Made by a program: the position numbers and the translations under genes
NCBI GenBank assembly: GCA_023511625.1
Contig: JAIMBD010000001.1
Location: 186,001-250,000 of the forward strand
Source of the DNA: Bacillota bacterium
GTDB lineage: Bacteria > Bacillota > Sulfobacillia > Sulfobacillales > Sulfobacillaceae
Direction: 5' to 3'
DNA length: 64,000 nt
The notes under the pieces: generated by a model
Seen by the model: the letters and a program-made list of their open reading frames with translations, nothing else
What the model was told of the DNA's origin: nothing
The model's database searches: none
In this document: piece after piece, positions 24,142 through 32,566 of the stretch
How positions within the stretch are numbered: the stretch's first letter is position 1
Layout: each line of letters begins with the position of its first letter

Positions 24142-24684
24142 ATGGAAGCCATGACCGAGGGGAAGGCAGTGCCGCCGGTGCCGGATTTGATCCGACCGGG
24201 CCTGCGCCTGTTGTTCGTCGGCTACAATCCGGGACAGCGGTCGGGGGCCATCGGCCACCACTTTGCCGGGCGGGGGAACCATTTCTGGCGCCTTTTGTTC
24301 GAGGCTGGCCTCACGCCGGTGCTGTTGACGGCCGAGCAAGACCAACGGCTGTTAGAGTGGGGAATCGGTATCGTCAACCTCGTGGACCGGGTGACCCCGG
24401 GAATCGGCGAACTCAGTCGGGAAGAGATGGCGGCCGGCGGCCAGCGCCTGCGCCAGCGCTTGACCGAACTTTGCCCGAGGGTGACGGCCTTTTTAGGGAA
24501 GAACCTTTGGCGGGCGACGGCGGAGCTTCCTGCGGGAAGGCCGGTGGCTTGGGGTTGGCAGCCGGCTTTGGCCGGCACCACGGTCTTTGTGGCGCCCAAC
24601 CCGAGCGGGCGTTCGACCTTGCCGTACGCGGAGCGTCTTGAGTGGTTCCGCGTCCTGGCCGAGGCCGTGGTAGGCAGTCACTAG
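24142..24684 (+). CDS. mug: G/U mismatch-specific uracil-DNA glycosylase
   Basis: Protein of about 180 residues of the Mug/TDG family. The catalytic-site motif is GYNPGQRSGAIGHHFAG (GxNPG, with the key Asn) and NHFWRLLFEAGLTP follows. The second motif is APNPSGRSTLPY (NPSG). The middle part GIGIVNLVDRVTPGIGELS is also typical. It removes uracil or thymine from G:U/G:T mismatches in double-stranded DNA. ATG 24142 is favoured by the purine-rich GGGCGGGGCGGG; an in-frame ATG at 24112 is possible. It follows the flavoprotein gene closely. Confidence 0.88.
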   Translation: MEAMTEGKAVPPVPDLIRPGLRLLFVGYNPGQRSGAIGHHFAGRGNHFWRLLFEAGLTPVLLTAEQDQRLLEWGIGIVNLVDRVTPGIGELSREEMAAGGQRLRQRLTELCPRVTAFLGKNLWRATAELPAGRPVAWGWQPALAGTTVFVAPNPSGRSTLPYAERLEWFRVLAEAVVGSH

Positions 24685-24708
24685 CCCCGGCGAGCAAGGA
24701 GGAGGACG

Positions 24709-25794
24709 GTGCATCCACATCTTGAGCGCTTGCGGGAGCGCCTGGCGCGTTGGCCAGGGATGGCGGCATGTCTCGTGCCCGGCGTGGATTTCCTCTACCT
24801 CCTCGGGTGGAGCCCGGTGGTCGACGAGCGGCCGACCTTCCTCATGGTCGGCCCCAAGGGCGTGGCCTTGGCCGTCCCTGCCCTCAACGCCGCGCGGGCC
24901 GAACAGGTCCTCGGGGAGGCGGGCCGGGTTTTTGCCTGGACCGACGGGGAGGGGCCGGGCCAAGCCACGGCGGCGGCCTTGACCACGTGCGGATGGCAAG
25001 GGGGACGTCTGGCCTTCTCGGACGCCGGGCGGTTTGACCACGCTGTACTTCTTGAAGCGGTGGCGGGCGTGCGCCTGGAGCGGGCGAGCCCCATCTTGCG
25101 CCCCTTGCGGCTGATTAAAGACGCTGCAGAACAAGCGCAGTTGGCCCATTCCGCGCGCCTGTGCGACCGGGGCATGGAGGCCGGCTTGAAGGCCCTTCGG
25201 CTCGGCATCACCGAACAGGAGGTGGCCGAGGCGGTGCGGCAGGGATTTCTTTTGGCCGGCGCCGACAGCCCGGCGTTTATCCTGGTGGCCTTTGGACCCA
25301 ACACGGCCGAACCGCATCACCAACCCGATGGCACGCGACTCGGCCCGGGACCGGTGCTGCTCGACATCGGCTGCTATCACGCCGGCTACGCGTCGGACAT
25401 GACGCGGATGGCCTATTGGGGCGAGCCCACCCCCGCCTTTCGGGAAGCCTTTGCCACCGTGGAGGCGGCCGTAGAGGCCGGGCTTTCGGCCGTGGGCCCC
25501 GGGAAACCGTGCGAAGCGGTGGACCAAGCCGCCCGCTCTGTCATCCGGGCCCAAGGCATGGCGGAACGGTTCGTGCACCGGACCGGCCACGGGATCGGCC
25601 TTGAGGTGCACGAGGCGCCGGACATCGTCGAGGGCAACCGCGAGGAGCAGGCCGTGGGCATGGCCTTTTCGGTGGAACCGGGGGTGTATTTTCCGGGAGC
25701 CTTTGGGATCCGCCTGGAAGAGGTGGTCTTGGTGCACGAGGGCGGTGGGCGGGTGCTCTCCCGCCTGCCGCGCGATCTCGTGCGGCTCGGGTGA
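24709..25794 (+). CDS. Xaa-Pro peptidase, M24 family
   Basis: Protein of 361 residues: a creatinase-type N-terminal domain (1-125, with FLYLLGW near residue 25) and a pita-bread M24 catalytic domain. Metal ligands are all visible: Asp in LLDIGCYHAGYASDMTRM (two Asp), His in HRTGHGIGLEVHE, Glu in FSVEPGVYFPG and Glu in IRLEEVVLV. It should cleave the N-terminal residue next to proline in peptides, or act on a related substrate, in the cytoplasm. GTG 24709 has AAGGAGGAGG upstream. Confidence 0.88.
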   Translation: MHPHLERLRERLARWPGMAACLVPGVDFLYLLGWSPVVDERPTFLMVGPKGVALAVPALNAARAEQVLGEAGRVFAWTDGEGPGQATAAALTTCGWQGGRLAFSDAGRFDHAVLLEAVAGVRLERASPILRPLRLIKDAAEQAQLAHSARLCDRGMEAGLKALRLGITEQEVAEAVRQGFLLAGADSPAFILVAFGPNTAEPHHQPDGTRLGPGPVLLDIGCYHAGYASDMTRMAYWGEPTPAFREAFATVEAAVEAGLSAVGPGKPCEAVDQAARSVIRAQGMAERFVHRTGHGIGLEVHEAPDIVEGNREEQAVGMAFSVEPGVYFPGAFGIRLEEVVLVHEGGGRVLSRLPRDLVRLG

Positions 25795-25806
25795 GGGGCG
25801 GCGATG

Positions 25807-25815
25807 TGCTACAAT
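25807..25815 (+). promoter_or_regulatory. Extended -10 promoter of bcp
   Basis: TGCTACAAT (extended -10, TACAAT at 25810-25815), 30 bases before the ATG of the peroxiredoxin gene and just after the stop of the peptidase gene. Confidence 0.45.
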
Positions 25816-25844
25816 GCCGTCAGATCACCGCGAGGAGGGAGCCT

Positions 25845-26348
25845 ATGGCAGAACAGGAGGCGGCCGTCCCCGAGGCGGCGGTGAAGGAGGGCGACCTCGC
25901 TCCCGACTTTACCCTCGAGGGGACCGGCGGGCCGTGGACGCTCTCCCGCCACCGAGGGCGCCCGGTGGTGCTGTACTTCTACCCGCGCGACAACACCCCC
26001 GGCTGCACTACGGAAGCGTGTGACTTTCGCGACCAGCTCGACGCCTTTCGGCGATGGGGGGCTGAGGTGGTGGGCATCAGCACCGACTCATTGAAGAGCC
26101 ACCAGAACTTTGCGGCCAAATACCGGCTGCCGTTTCCGCTCTTGTCTGACCCCGATGCGACAGTGGCCGCGCGCTATGGGGTGTGGCGGGAGAAGATGCA
26201 GTACGGCAAACCCAGGATGGGGATTGAGCGCACCACCTTTCTCATCGACTCCGAAGGCCGGATCCGGGCCGTGTGGCGGAAAGTGAAGGTGAACGGCCAC
26301 GTCGAAGCAGTCGCAGCACGATTGGCCGAGCTTCTCGCCCAGTCCTAG
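25845..26348 (+). CDS. bcp: Thioredoxin-dependent peroxiredoxin (Bcp/PrxQ)
   Basis: Protein of 167 residues with GDLAPDFTLEG, the peroxidatic site YPRDNTPGCTTEACDFRD (P-x3-T-x2-C) and GIERTTFLIDSEGRI. The resolving Cys five residues after the peroxidatic one, found in many PrxQ proteins, is absent here (GCTTEAC gives the next Cys at +5; check by alignment), so its mechanism may be 1- or 2-Cys. It reduces hydrogen peroxide and organic hydroperoxides with thioredoxin. ATG 25845 has GAGGAGGGAG upstream; nth follows 10 bp after the stop. Confidence 0.9.
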   Translation: MAEQEAAVPEAAVKEGDLAPDFTLEGTGGPWTLSRHRGRPVVLYFYPRDNTPGCTTEACDFRDQLDAFRRWGAEVVGISTDSLKSHQNFAAKYRLPFPLLSDPDATVAARYGVWREKMQYGKPRMGIERTTFLIDSEGRIRAVWRKVKVNGHVEAVAARLAELLAQS

Positions 26349-26358
26349 TCGGTACCGG

Positions 26359-27012
26359 GTGCGTCGGGTGTTGGACACCTTGGCGGCCCTGTATCCAGAG
26401 GCTCGGACCGAATTGCGGCACCAAAACCCGTGGCAGCTGTTGGTGGCCACCATCCTGTCTGCTCAGTGCACCGACCGGCGCGTCAACCTCATCACGCCGC
26501 GCCTGTTCGCCGTCTACCCCGACGCCCGCGCCCTGGCGGCGGCGCCGATCGAGGCCGTGGAGGCGCTCATCCGCGACTGCGGACTTTACCGCACCAAAGC
26601 GCGCAATCTCTTGGCTACGGCGCGCATCGTGGCGGAGGAGTACGGCAACGCCGTTCCGGAGGACCCGGCGGCGCTTTTGCGCCTGCCCGGAGTGGGGCGC
26701 AAGACTGCCAACGTGGTGGCGGCCAACGCCTTTGATCGCCCGGCGTTGGCCGTAGACACCCATGTCTTTCGCGTGGCCCACCGCTTGGGTTGGGCGCGGG
26801 CCAAGACGGCGGCCGAAACCGAACGCGAACTGACTGCGCTCATCCCCCGCCGCCAGTGGAACGCTGCCCACCACCGCCTGATCCAGCACGGGCGCCAGGT
26901 CTGCCGGGCCCGTCGCCCGGCCTGTGAGCGCTGCGCCGTCGCCCGCTGGTGCCCCAAGGTGGGCGTGGCGACGGCCCGCGACCTTTTGCCTTCCCCAGCG
27001 AAAAAGCCTTAA
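26359..27012 (+). CDS. nth: Endonuclease III
   Basis: DNA glycosylase/AP lyase of 217 residues. ATILSAQCTDRRVN is the N-terminal signature. The helix-hairpin-helix is LPGVGRKTANVV with the catalytic lysine, and LAVDTHVFRVAHRL holds the catalytic aspartate. The C-terminal iron-sulfur motif CRARRPACERCAVARWC has the exact C-x6-C-x2-C-x5-C spacing. It removes oxidised pyrimidines. The start codon is GTG, 10 bp after bcp, so the two oxidative-damage genes are probably co-transcribed. Confidence 0.95.
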   Translation: MRRVLDTLAALYPEARTELRHQNPWQLLVATILSAQCTDRRVNLITPRLFAVYPDARALAAAPIEAVEALIRDCGLYRTKARNLLATARIVAEEYGNAVPEDPAALLRLPGVGRKTANVVAANAFDRPALAVDTHVFRVAHRLGWARAKTAAETERELTALIPRRQWNAAHHRLIQHGRQVCRARRPACERCAVARWCPKVGVATARDLLPSPAKKP

Positions 27013-27073
27013 CCGCATCTTCACCGCGTCTTAACCCTGCGATCGCAGGGCGATAACCTCGGCGCTTTATGAT
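27008..27073 (+). promoter_or_regulatory. Pho box and promoter of the pst operon
   Basis: Three direct repeats with an exact 11-bp period: CTTAACC (27008-27014), CTTCACC (27019-27025) and CTTAACC (27030-27036). This is the geometry of Gram-positive PhoP boxes (TTMACA-type repeats). A perfect 16-bp palindrome CCCTGCGATCGCAGGG (27035-27050) occupies the -35 position and TATGAT (27068-27073) is the -10. The poor -35 is consistent with PhoP activation under phosphate starvation. Confidence 0.7.
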
Positions 27074-27118
27074 CCTCCCGGATTGACGGCGGGAGTTGTA
27101 GCCGCCGGGAGGTGGAAC

Positions 27119-27934
27119 ATGTTTTACGGCAAGGCCGACGCGCGCCCAAACGCGACCGACCGCGCGGGGCTTCCTTGGCTTCGGGTATCCAATGTGTCGT
27201 TGACGGTGGGGCACCGCGCCATCTTGCAAAAGATTTACCTCGAATTGCAGCCGGGGACGGTCACGGCCCTGGTGGGGCCAAGCGGCAGCGGAAAGTCGAG
27301 CCTCTTGCGCGTGCTCAATCGCCTGTGGGATGGGATACCAGGGGCCCGGGTGAGCGGCCAGGTCTGGTTTTTAGGCCAAAACCTCTACGGGCCTGGCGTG
27401 GACGTCACTTGGGTGCGCAGCCGCATCGGCATGGTGTTTCAACGTCCGACTCCGTTTCCTTGGTCGATCTACGAAAACCTCGCCATCCCCCTGCGCGTCC
27501 AGGGGGTACCCCGGCGCGCCATCCCGGACCGGGTGGAGGAGGCGCTGCGGCGAGCCGCGCTGTGGGACGAGGTCAAAGACCGCCTGCGCGAGCCGGCCCT
27601 GACCCTGTCGGGGGGTCAACAGCAGCGGCTGTGCATCGCGCGGGCCTTGGCCGTCGAGCCGGCGGTGTTGTTGTTGGACGAGCCCGCCTCGGCCCTGGAC
27701 CCGGTCTCCCGGGGGCGGATTCGCGAACTCCTCGCCGCCCTGCGCGGGCAGGTCACGGTGTTGCTGGTGACCCACCACCTCGACGACGCGGTCAGCGTGG
27801 CTGATTACACCGGCGTGTTGGTCGATGGGGTCCTGACGGCCTTAGACCGCACCGAGGCGGTGTTCGGCGCCGGGGCGGCGCCGGCCCTGCGCGAGTACCT
27901 GCAAGGGCTTTCATCCTCTTCGCCCCTTCAATAG
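27119..27934 (+). CDS. pstB: Phosphate ABC transporter ATP-binding protein
   Basis: ATPase of 271 residues: Walker A GPSGSGKSSLLRVLNRL, the PstB-type region VWFLGQNLY and GMVFQRPTPFPWSIYENLA with the Q-loop. Signature LSGGQQQRLCIARAL, Walker B VLLLDEPASALDP and switch histidine THHLDDA complete it. The FPxSIYxN sequence is characteristic of PstB. ATG 27119 has GGGAGG at 6 bases; an upstream ATG at 27083 has no such site. Here pstB is the first gene of the operon, ahead of pstS, which is unusual. Confidence 0.9.
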   Translation: MFYGKADARPNATDRAGLPWLRVSNVSLTVGHRAILQKIYLELQPGTVTALVGPSGSGKSSLLRVLNRLWDGIPGARVSGQVWFLGQNLYGPGVDVTWVRSRIGMVFQRPTPFPWSIYENLAIPLRVQGVPRRAIPDRVEEALRRAALWDEVKDRLREPALTLSGGQQQRLCIARALAVEPAVLLLDEPASALDPVSRGRIRELLAALRGQVTVLLVTHHLDDAVSVADYTGVLVDGVLTALDRTEAVFGAGAAPALREYLQGLSSSSPLQ

Positions 27935-27963
27935 ACGCGGGAACGAAGCAGAAAGGAGCAACG

Positions 27964-29061
27964 ATGGTGTCGCAAGGCAAGACGCGATGGTTGGCAGTGG
28001 CGGCAGGCGCGCTGTGGCTTGCGGGATGCGGAGGAGGCGCACCAAAAGGGGCGGCGCCAAGTGGGACCAAGGCGGCGGCCGGGGCGCCGGTGTCGCTCTT
28101 GGAGACCGGGTCCACCCTGCTGTACCCCTTGTTCCAGGCGTGGGTTCCGGCTTATGAGGCGGGCCATCCCGGCGTGCGGATCACGCCGGCGGGCACCGGC
28201 AGCGGGACCGGCATCGCCCAGGCCTTGGCCGGCACGGTGCAGATCGGGGCGTCGGACGCCTACATGAGCGACGCCCAGATGCGTCCTGACATCTTGAACA
28301 TTCCGCTGGCCATCTCGGCCCAGGTGGTGGCGTACAACCTGCCCGGTTTAAACAACCAGCACCTCAACCTCTCCGGGCCGATCCTGGCCGGCATCTACAC
28401 CGGCCGGATTCGCTACTGGGACGACCCGGCGCTCAAAGCGGCCAATCCCGGGCTGGCACTGCCGCATCAGGCCATCATCCCGGTGCGCCGGAACGACAGC
28501 TCGGGGGACAGCTTTCTCTTTACCCAATACCTGACCAAGAGTGCGCCGTCGGCTTGGACGGTCGGCTACGCCACCAGCCCGGCTTGGCCGGCGGTACCCA
28601 ACGAGGCCAGCGCCACCGGCAACGGAGGCATGGTGGACTTCCTGCACGCCAATCCTGACTCCATTGCCTATGTTGGCATCTCCTACCTCAACCAGATCGA
28701 GGCCGACCACCTGGGATACGCCGCGCTGCAAAACCCCGCCGGGCGGTACGTCTTGCCCACCCAAGGCGCCATCGAGGCCGCCGCTGAGGCCATGGTGCCG
28801 CAGACTCCCAAGGACGAGCGCATCTCCCTCATCGACGCCCCCGGCGCCGACGCCTATCCCATCATCAACTACGAGTACGCCATCGTGAAGGCCGATCAGC
28901 CGAATGCCCAGACGGCGGCGGCGCTGAAAACCTTCCTCGATTGGGCGATGTCGCCCAAGGGCGGAAATCGGCCCGCATTCTTGGACCGGGTGCACTTTTT
29001 GCCCCTGCCGCCCTCGGTGGTGCGCCTAAGCCAGGCGCAGGTGGACGCGATCCATGGCTGA
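27964..29061 (+). CDS. pstS: Phosphate-binding lipoprotein
   Basis: Protein of 365 residues beginning with a lipoprotein signal (basic start, hydrophobic stretch, lipobox LAGC with Cys22). PstS features: ETGSTLLYPLFQAWVPAY near residue 45, PAGTGSGTGIAQALAGTVQIGASDA (anion-binding Ser/Gly loops) and RNDSSGDSFLFTQYL. It captures phosphate at the outer face of the membrane. ATG has AAAGGAGC upstream; pstB ends 29 bp before it and the stop overlaps pstC by 8 bp. Confidence 0.92.
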   Translation: MVSQGKTRWLAVAAGALWLAGCGGGAPKGAAPSGTKAAAGAPVSLLETGSTLLYPLFQAWVPAYEAGHPGVRITPAGTGSGTGIAQALAGTVQIGASDAYMSDAQMRPDILNIPLAISAQVVAYNLPGLNNQHLNLSGPILAGIYTGRIRYWDDPALKAANPGLALPHQAIIPVRRNDSSGDSFLFTQYLTKSAPSAWTVGYATSPAWPAVPNEASATGNGGMVDFLHANPDSIAYVGISYLNQIEADHLGYAALQNPAGRYVLPTQGAIEAAAEAMVPQTPKDERISLIDAPGADAYPIINYEYAIVKADQPNAQTAAALKTFLDWAMSPKGGNRPAFLDRVHFLPLPPSVVRLSQAQVDAIHG

Positions 29062-30076
29062 TCCGGTGCCAGGGGGCGAAGGGATGGCGCCGCGCCGTGG
29101 ATGGCGGCGGCTTGACGGAACGATGGCGGTGGCGCTCGGCGCCGCCGCCCTGGTTCCCCTTGTGGCCGCCCTGGGGCTTGCGGCCTACCTGGGCTGGTCG
29201 GCCTACCCGGTGCTGCGGGAGATGGGGCTGGGGTTCATCACCTCCACGCAGTGGACGCTCGGCAACCTCTACGCCCAGCCCATTCATCGCGGGGGCTGGG
29301 CATGGATGCCAGGGGCCCAGTACGGCGCTGCCGTGTTTTTGGTCGGAACGGGACTGACCTCGGGTTTGGCGCTGGCCTTGGCCACCCCTTGGGCCTTTTT
29401 GGTCGCGGCTTATGCCACCTTTGGCGCTCCGCCCCGGGCCCGCAAACTCTTGGCGGCGGTGGTGGAGACCATGGCCGGGATCCCCAGTGTGGTCTATGGC
29501 TTGTGGGGGTTTTTGGCTCTGGCCCCGGTCCTGACTCGGGTGGTGGCACCGGCCCTGAACCGGCTCTTGACTCCGCTGCCATTCGTGTCCGGACCGGTCG
29601 AGAGCGAGACCAACCTGTTGGTGGCCACGGTGGTCTTGGCCCTGATGATTCTCCCCATCGAGGCCGCGACCCTACGGGCCCGGATGGAACGGACGCCGCG
29701 GGATTGGCTTGACGGGGCGCGGGCCTTGGGATGGACCCAGGCGGAGGTGTTCTGGCACCTGGTGTGGCCCTACGTGCGCACGGGGCTCGCCGGCGCCATG
29801 CTCTTGGGCCTGGGGCGTGCCTTGGGGGAGACGATGGCGGTGTTGATGGTCAGCGGCAACGCCTTGAACGTATTGCCGCACGACTGGTATAGCCCCGTGG
29901 CCACGCTGGCCGCCACCATCGCCGGGCAGTTGGATTCGGCCCTGACCGACCCGACCGGGATGGCCGTGCGGGCGCTGGGCGGACTCGGGCTGGTGCTGTT
30001 CGCGTTGACGGTGGTGGCCAACTTGGCGGCCCGGGCGGTGGCAGGGGCGGGCCCAGGCCGGCGGGCCGCATGGTGA
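29054..30076 (+). CDS. pstC: Phosphate ABC transporter permease PstC
   Basis: Permease of 340 residues with about six membrane segments. The PstC-type motif VETMAGIPSVVYGLWGF and the ATPase-coupling EAA loop (WLDGARALGWTQAEVFWHLV, GLGRALGETMAVLMVSGNA) are present. It starts within the last codons of pstS (ATGGCTGA overlap) and is co-transcribed with pstA. A long periplasmic segment after the first helix is normal for PstC. Confidence 0.9.
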   Translation: MADPVPGGEGMAPRRGWRRLDGTMAVALGAAALVPLVAALGLAAYLGWSAYPVLREMGLGFITSTQWTLGNLYAQPIHRGGWAWMPGAQYGAAVFLVGTGLTSGLALALATPWAFLVAAYATFGAPPRARKLLAAVVETMAGIPSVVYGLWGFLALAPVLTRVVAPALNRLLTPLPFVSGPVESETNLLVATVVLALMILPIEAATLRARMERTPRDWLDGARALGWTQAEVFWHLVWPYVRTGLAGAMLLGLGRALGETMAVLMVSGNALNVLPHDWYSPVATLAATIAGQLDSALTDPTGMAVRALGGLGLVLFALTVVANLAARAVAGAGPGRRAAW

Positions 30077-30099
30077 GGCGGGAGCAGGAGGATGGGGAC

Positions 30100-30969
30100 A
30101 TGAAAGGCGCGGGGTACGAGGCGCCAAGCGAGCCGGCGCGTGGGCGCCGGCAGTGGCGCCGGGCGTCTTCTGCCTTGTGGACGGCGGCCGGGGGCGTGGC
30201 GGCGTGGGCAGCCGTGACCCTCGTGGCCTGGTTGTTGGCCGACCTTGTGCGCGGCGCGGCACCGGCCTTGACGTGGCGGTCGCTGGTGGAGACTACCCAG
30301 GGATTGGGTGGCGGATTGGCCAACGCCATCGTCGGCACGCTGTGGCTCCTGTTTTGGACCGCGCTCTTGGTCGCGCCCGTGGGCGTGGCGGCGGCCACCT
30401 GGGGGATGGTCTGGGCGACACCGCGACTGCGGCGCGCGGTGTTCTTGGCCAGCGACGTCTTGGCGGGGGTGCCGTCCATCGTGTTTGGGTACGTGGGGTA
30501 CCTCGCCCTGGTCATCGGCCTCGGTTGGGGGTTTTCGGCGCTCGCGGCCGCCGTGACCTTGGCGGTGCTGGTGCTCCCCTACCTCGTGCGCAACGCCCAA
30601 CAGGCCTTGGACGCGGTGCCGCGCGAACGGCAGGAGGCGGCGCTCGCGTTGGGCTTTTCCCGTGCCGCCATGGTTTGGTACGTGCTGTGGCCAGAGGCCC
30701 GGGGCGGCTTGGCCACCGGGCTGGTGCTGGCTTTGGGCATCGCCATGGGGGAGACGGCTCCGCTCCTTTACACCGCCGAGTGGTCGCAGAGTCTGCCGAC
30801 GTGGAGCTTGACCCATCACGCCGTGGGCTACCTCACCTACGTGGTCTGGGCCTTCGTCCAAGAACCGTATCCCCAGGCGGTGGCGCTGGCGTATTTGGCG
30901 GGCCTTTTGCTGACGGTGGCCGTGGGCGGCATCGCGGTCTTCACGCGCCTGGGAAGGGCGGCTGAGTGA
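30100..30969 (+). CDS. pstA: Phosphate ABC transporter permease PstA
   Basis: Permease of 289 residues from ATG 30100, which is preceded by AGGAGG at 8 bases. An earlier in-frame ATG at 30070 overlaps the pstC stop and would add ten residues. PstA landmarks: LANAIVGTLWLLFWTALLVAPVG, DVLAGVPSIVFGYVGY and the EAA loop ERQEAALALGFSRAAMVWYV followed by ALGIAMGETAPLLYTAE. With PstC it forms the membrane channel. Last of the four pst genes; no phoU follows. Confidence 0.9.
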   Translation: MKGAGYEAPSEPARGRRQWRRASSALWTAAGGVAAWAAVTLVAWLLADLVRGAAPALTWRSLVETTQGLGGGLANAIVGTLWLLFWTALLVAPVGVAAATWGMVWATPRLRRAVFLASDVLAGVPSIVFGYVGYLALVIGLGWGFSALAAAVTLAVLVLPYLVRNAQQALDAVPRERQEAALALGFSRAAMVWYVLWPEARGGLATGLVLALGIAMGETAPLLYTAEWSQSLPTWSLTHHAVGYLTYVVWAFVQEPYPQAVALAYLAGLLLTVAVGGIAVFTRLGRAAE

Positions 30970-31111
30970 GGAGAGCCGACCGCGCCCAAAACCGACGGCA
31001 GAGGGGAAGACTACTTCCCTGACCGCTGGGGACAAGGCCCCGGCACGGGTCATGTGCCCGAAGAGCGGCAGGACTCGGCGGCGGAACCGGGCGCGGAGAG
31101 GGGGAGACGGC

Positions 31112-32566
31112 GTGCGCGGGGGGCTTGAGGGAACGTTTTTCGCCGTCCTGGTCGTCGTTTTCGGGGCCGGGGCCCTGGCGTGGGGCTGGCTTTGGGTGCG
31201 GAGTCTGGCTGGGCGGCTTGAGGCCGGGCTGGGCGCGCCACCCCAGCGCACGGTGTGGGAATGGCTTTTTAGTCTCGCCTCCAGCACTCCGCAGGAGATC
31301 GCGCTCACGGAACAGCGCGCGGCCCGCGGCACGGCGGCGGCCCATCCCATGGGGTCGCGGGACGATGTCCACTGGCTTGACCGGATGGCCTTCCGCCCCG
31401 GAGGCCTCGACCATCCCGCCCAGACCGCCGAGGCAGTGCACACTGGCGTGCGCCTCGGGCCTATGGCCCCGCGCCCGCTTTGCCTGAGCCTGCCGGTCCT
31501 GGTGGCGCCCATGGCCTGGGGACTGAGTTTGACCACCGAAGCCAAAATCGCTTTGGCCCAGGCCAGCCAGGCCGCCGGGACGGCTGTAGTCAGCGGCGAG
31601 GGGCCGGTCTTGGTGGAGGAGGTGGCGTGGGCCGGGCGCTGGATCCTGCAGGTCAATCGCGGGCAGTGGGCGCACCAGCGCGCGTTGGTGCGCCTGGCCG
31701 ACGCCGTGGAGGTGCAGGTGGGGCAGGCGGCCGAGGGCAGCGGAGCCGTGGTCAAACACCGGCGCTCGCTGCCCCGGCGGGTGCGTCGGGCCCTTGCGAG
31801 GCTTTCGCCCGTGGTTATCCGCGCGGGGTTGCCGCGCCCGCTGCCGGTGTGGCTGCGGGCGTTACGGGCAGCCAATCCTGAGGTGCCATTGGGGGTCAAG
31901 ATCCCGGCCGGTCCCGACGTGGCCCAGGACGTGGTGAAACTGGCGCGGTGGGGCGTCGACTTCATCACCCTGGAAGGCGCGGAGGCCGCCACGGCCTCCA
32001 GTCCTGCCGTCATCCACGACCACTTCGGGATTCCCCTGGCCGTGGCCGTGCGGGCTGCCGACCGGGCTTTGAAGGCCGCTGGCTTGCGCCACCGGGTGAG
32101 TCTTGTGGCGGCGGGAGGCATCCGCGGGGCCGCCGACGCCGCCAAGGTCTTGGCTCTCGGGGCCGATGCGGTGGCAGTGGGCACGAGTTTGCTTTTTGCG
32201 CTGGCACACCGGCAGGTGACGGGGGTGCTGCCGTGGCATGCTCCTACGGCCTTGGTCTTCCCCAGCGGCAGCGGGCAAGCCCAGCCGCTCGACGCAGACA
32301 TGGCCTTCTTGCACGCGAGCAAATGGTTCCTGGCTACCCGCCTGGAGCTGGCGCTGGTGGCGGCTACTGTGGGGGAGGCCAGGCTGTCCGACCTCGGCCC
32401 GCACCATCTGACGGCGTACGACAGCGAAGTGGCCCGGGCGCTCGATCTCGACGAGCTTGGCGCTGCCCCAGCGGACCGGTTGCGCCGGCGCCTTTTGGCG
32501 GTGGCCGAGGGGTACCAGGACCTCGGTGGCCTGTATTCAAGCCTCGCGGCGTTGCTCGGCCCGTGA
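31112..32566 (+). CDS. Membrane-anchored GltB-like FMN-binding domain protein
   Basis: Protein of 484 residues. After one N-terminal membrane segment (about residues 6-28, GTFFAVLVVVFGAGALAWGW) comes a glutamate-synthase-type FMN barrel: LVAPMAWGLSLTTEAKIALAQ, SGEGP, PLGVKIPAGPDVAQDVVKLA, VSLVAAGGIRGAADAAKVLA and GADAVAVGTSLLFAL. The cysteine cluster that binds the 3Fe-4S centre in GltB is not seen (the protein has almost no cysteine), and no amidotransferase domain is attached. It belongs to the stand-alone FMN-binding glutamate synthase family, whose reaction is not established. GTG 31112. Its end overlaps the convergent flavoprotein gene by 30 bp. Confidence 0.75.
   Translation: MRGGLEGTFFAVLVVVFGAGALAWGWLWVRSLAGRLEAGLGAPPQRTVWEWLFSLASSTPQEIALTEQRAARGTAAAHPMGSRDDVHWLDRMAFRPGGLDHPAQTAEAVHTGVRLGPMAPRPLCLSLPVLVAPMAWGLSLTTEAKIALAQASQAAGTAVVSGEGPVLVEEVAWAGRWILQVNRGQWAHQRALVRLADAVEVQVGQAAEGSGAVVKHRRSLPRRVRRALARLSPVVIRAGLPRPLPVWLRALRAANPEVPLGVKIPAGPDVAQDVVKLARWGVDFITLEGAEAATASSPAVIHDHFGIPLAVAVRAADRALKAAGLRHRVSLVAAGGIRGAADAAKVLALGADAVAVGTSLLFALAHRQVTGVLPWHAPTALVFPSGSGQAQPLDADMAFLHASKWFLATRLELALVAATVGEARLSDLGPHHLTAYDSEVARALDLDELGAAPADRLRRRLLAVAEGYQDLGGLYSSLAALLGP

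Noticed and set aside
31052-31111. Upstream extension of the GltB-like protein start
   Set aside because: The extra residues are almost only Arg/Gly/Ser, and the GTG at 31112 directly precedes a normal membrane-anchor sequence.
29770-32322. 850-codon open frame on the minus strand opposite pstC, pstA and the GltB-like gene
   Set aside because: It lies antiparallel to three genes with clear domains. Its translation is Arg/Pro/Ala-rich without motifs, a usual by-product of high GC content.
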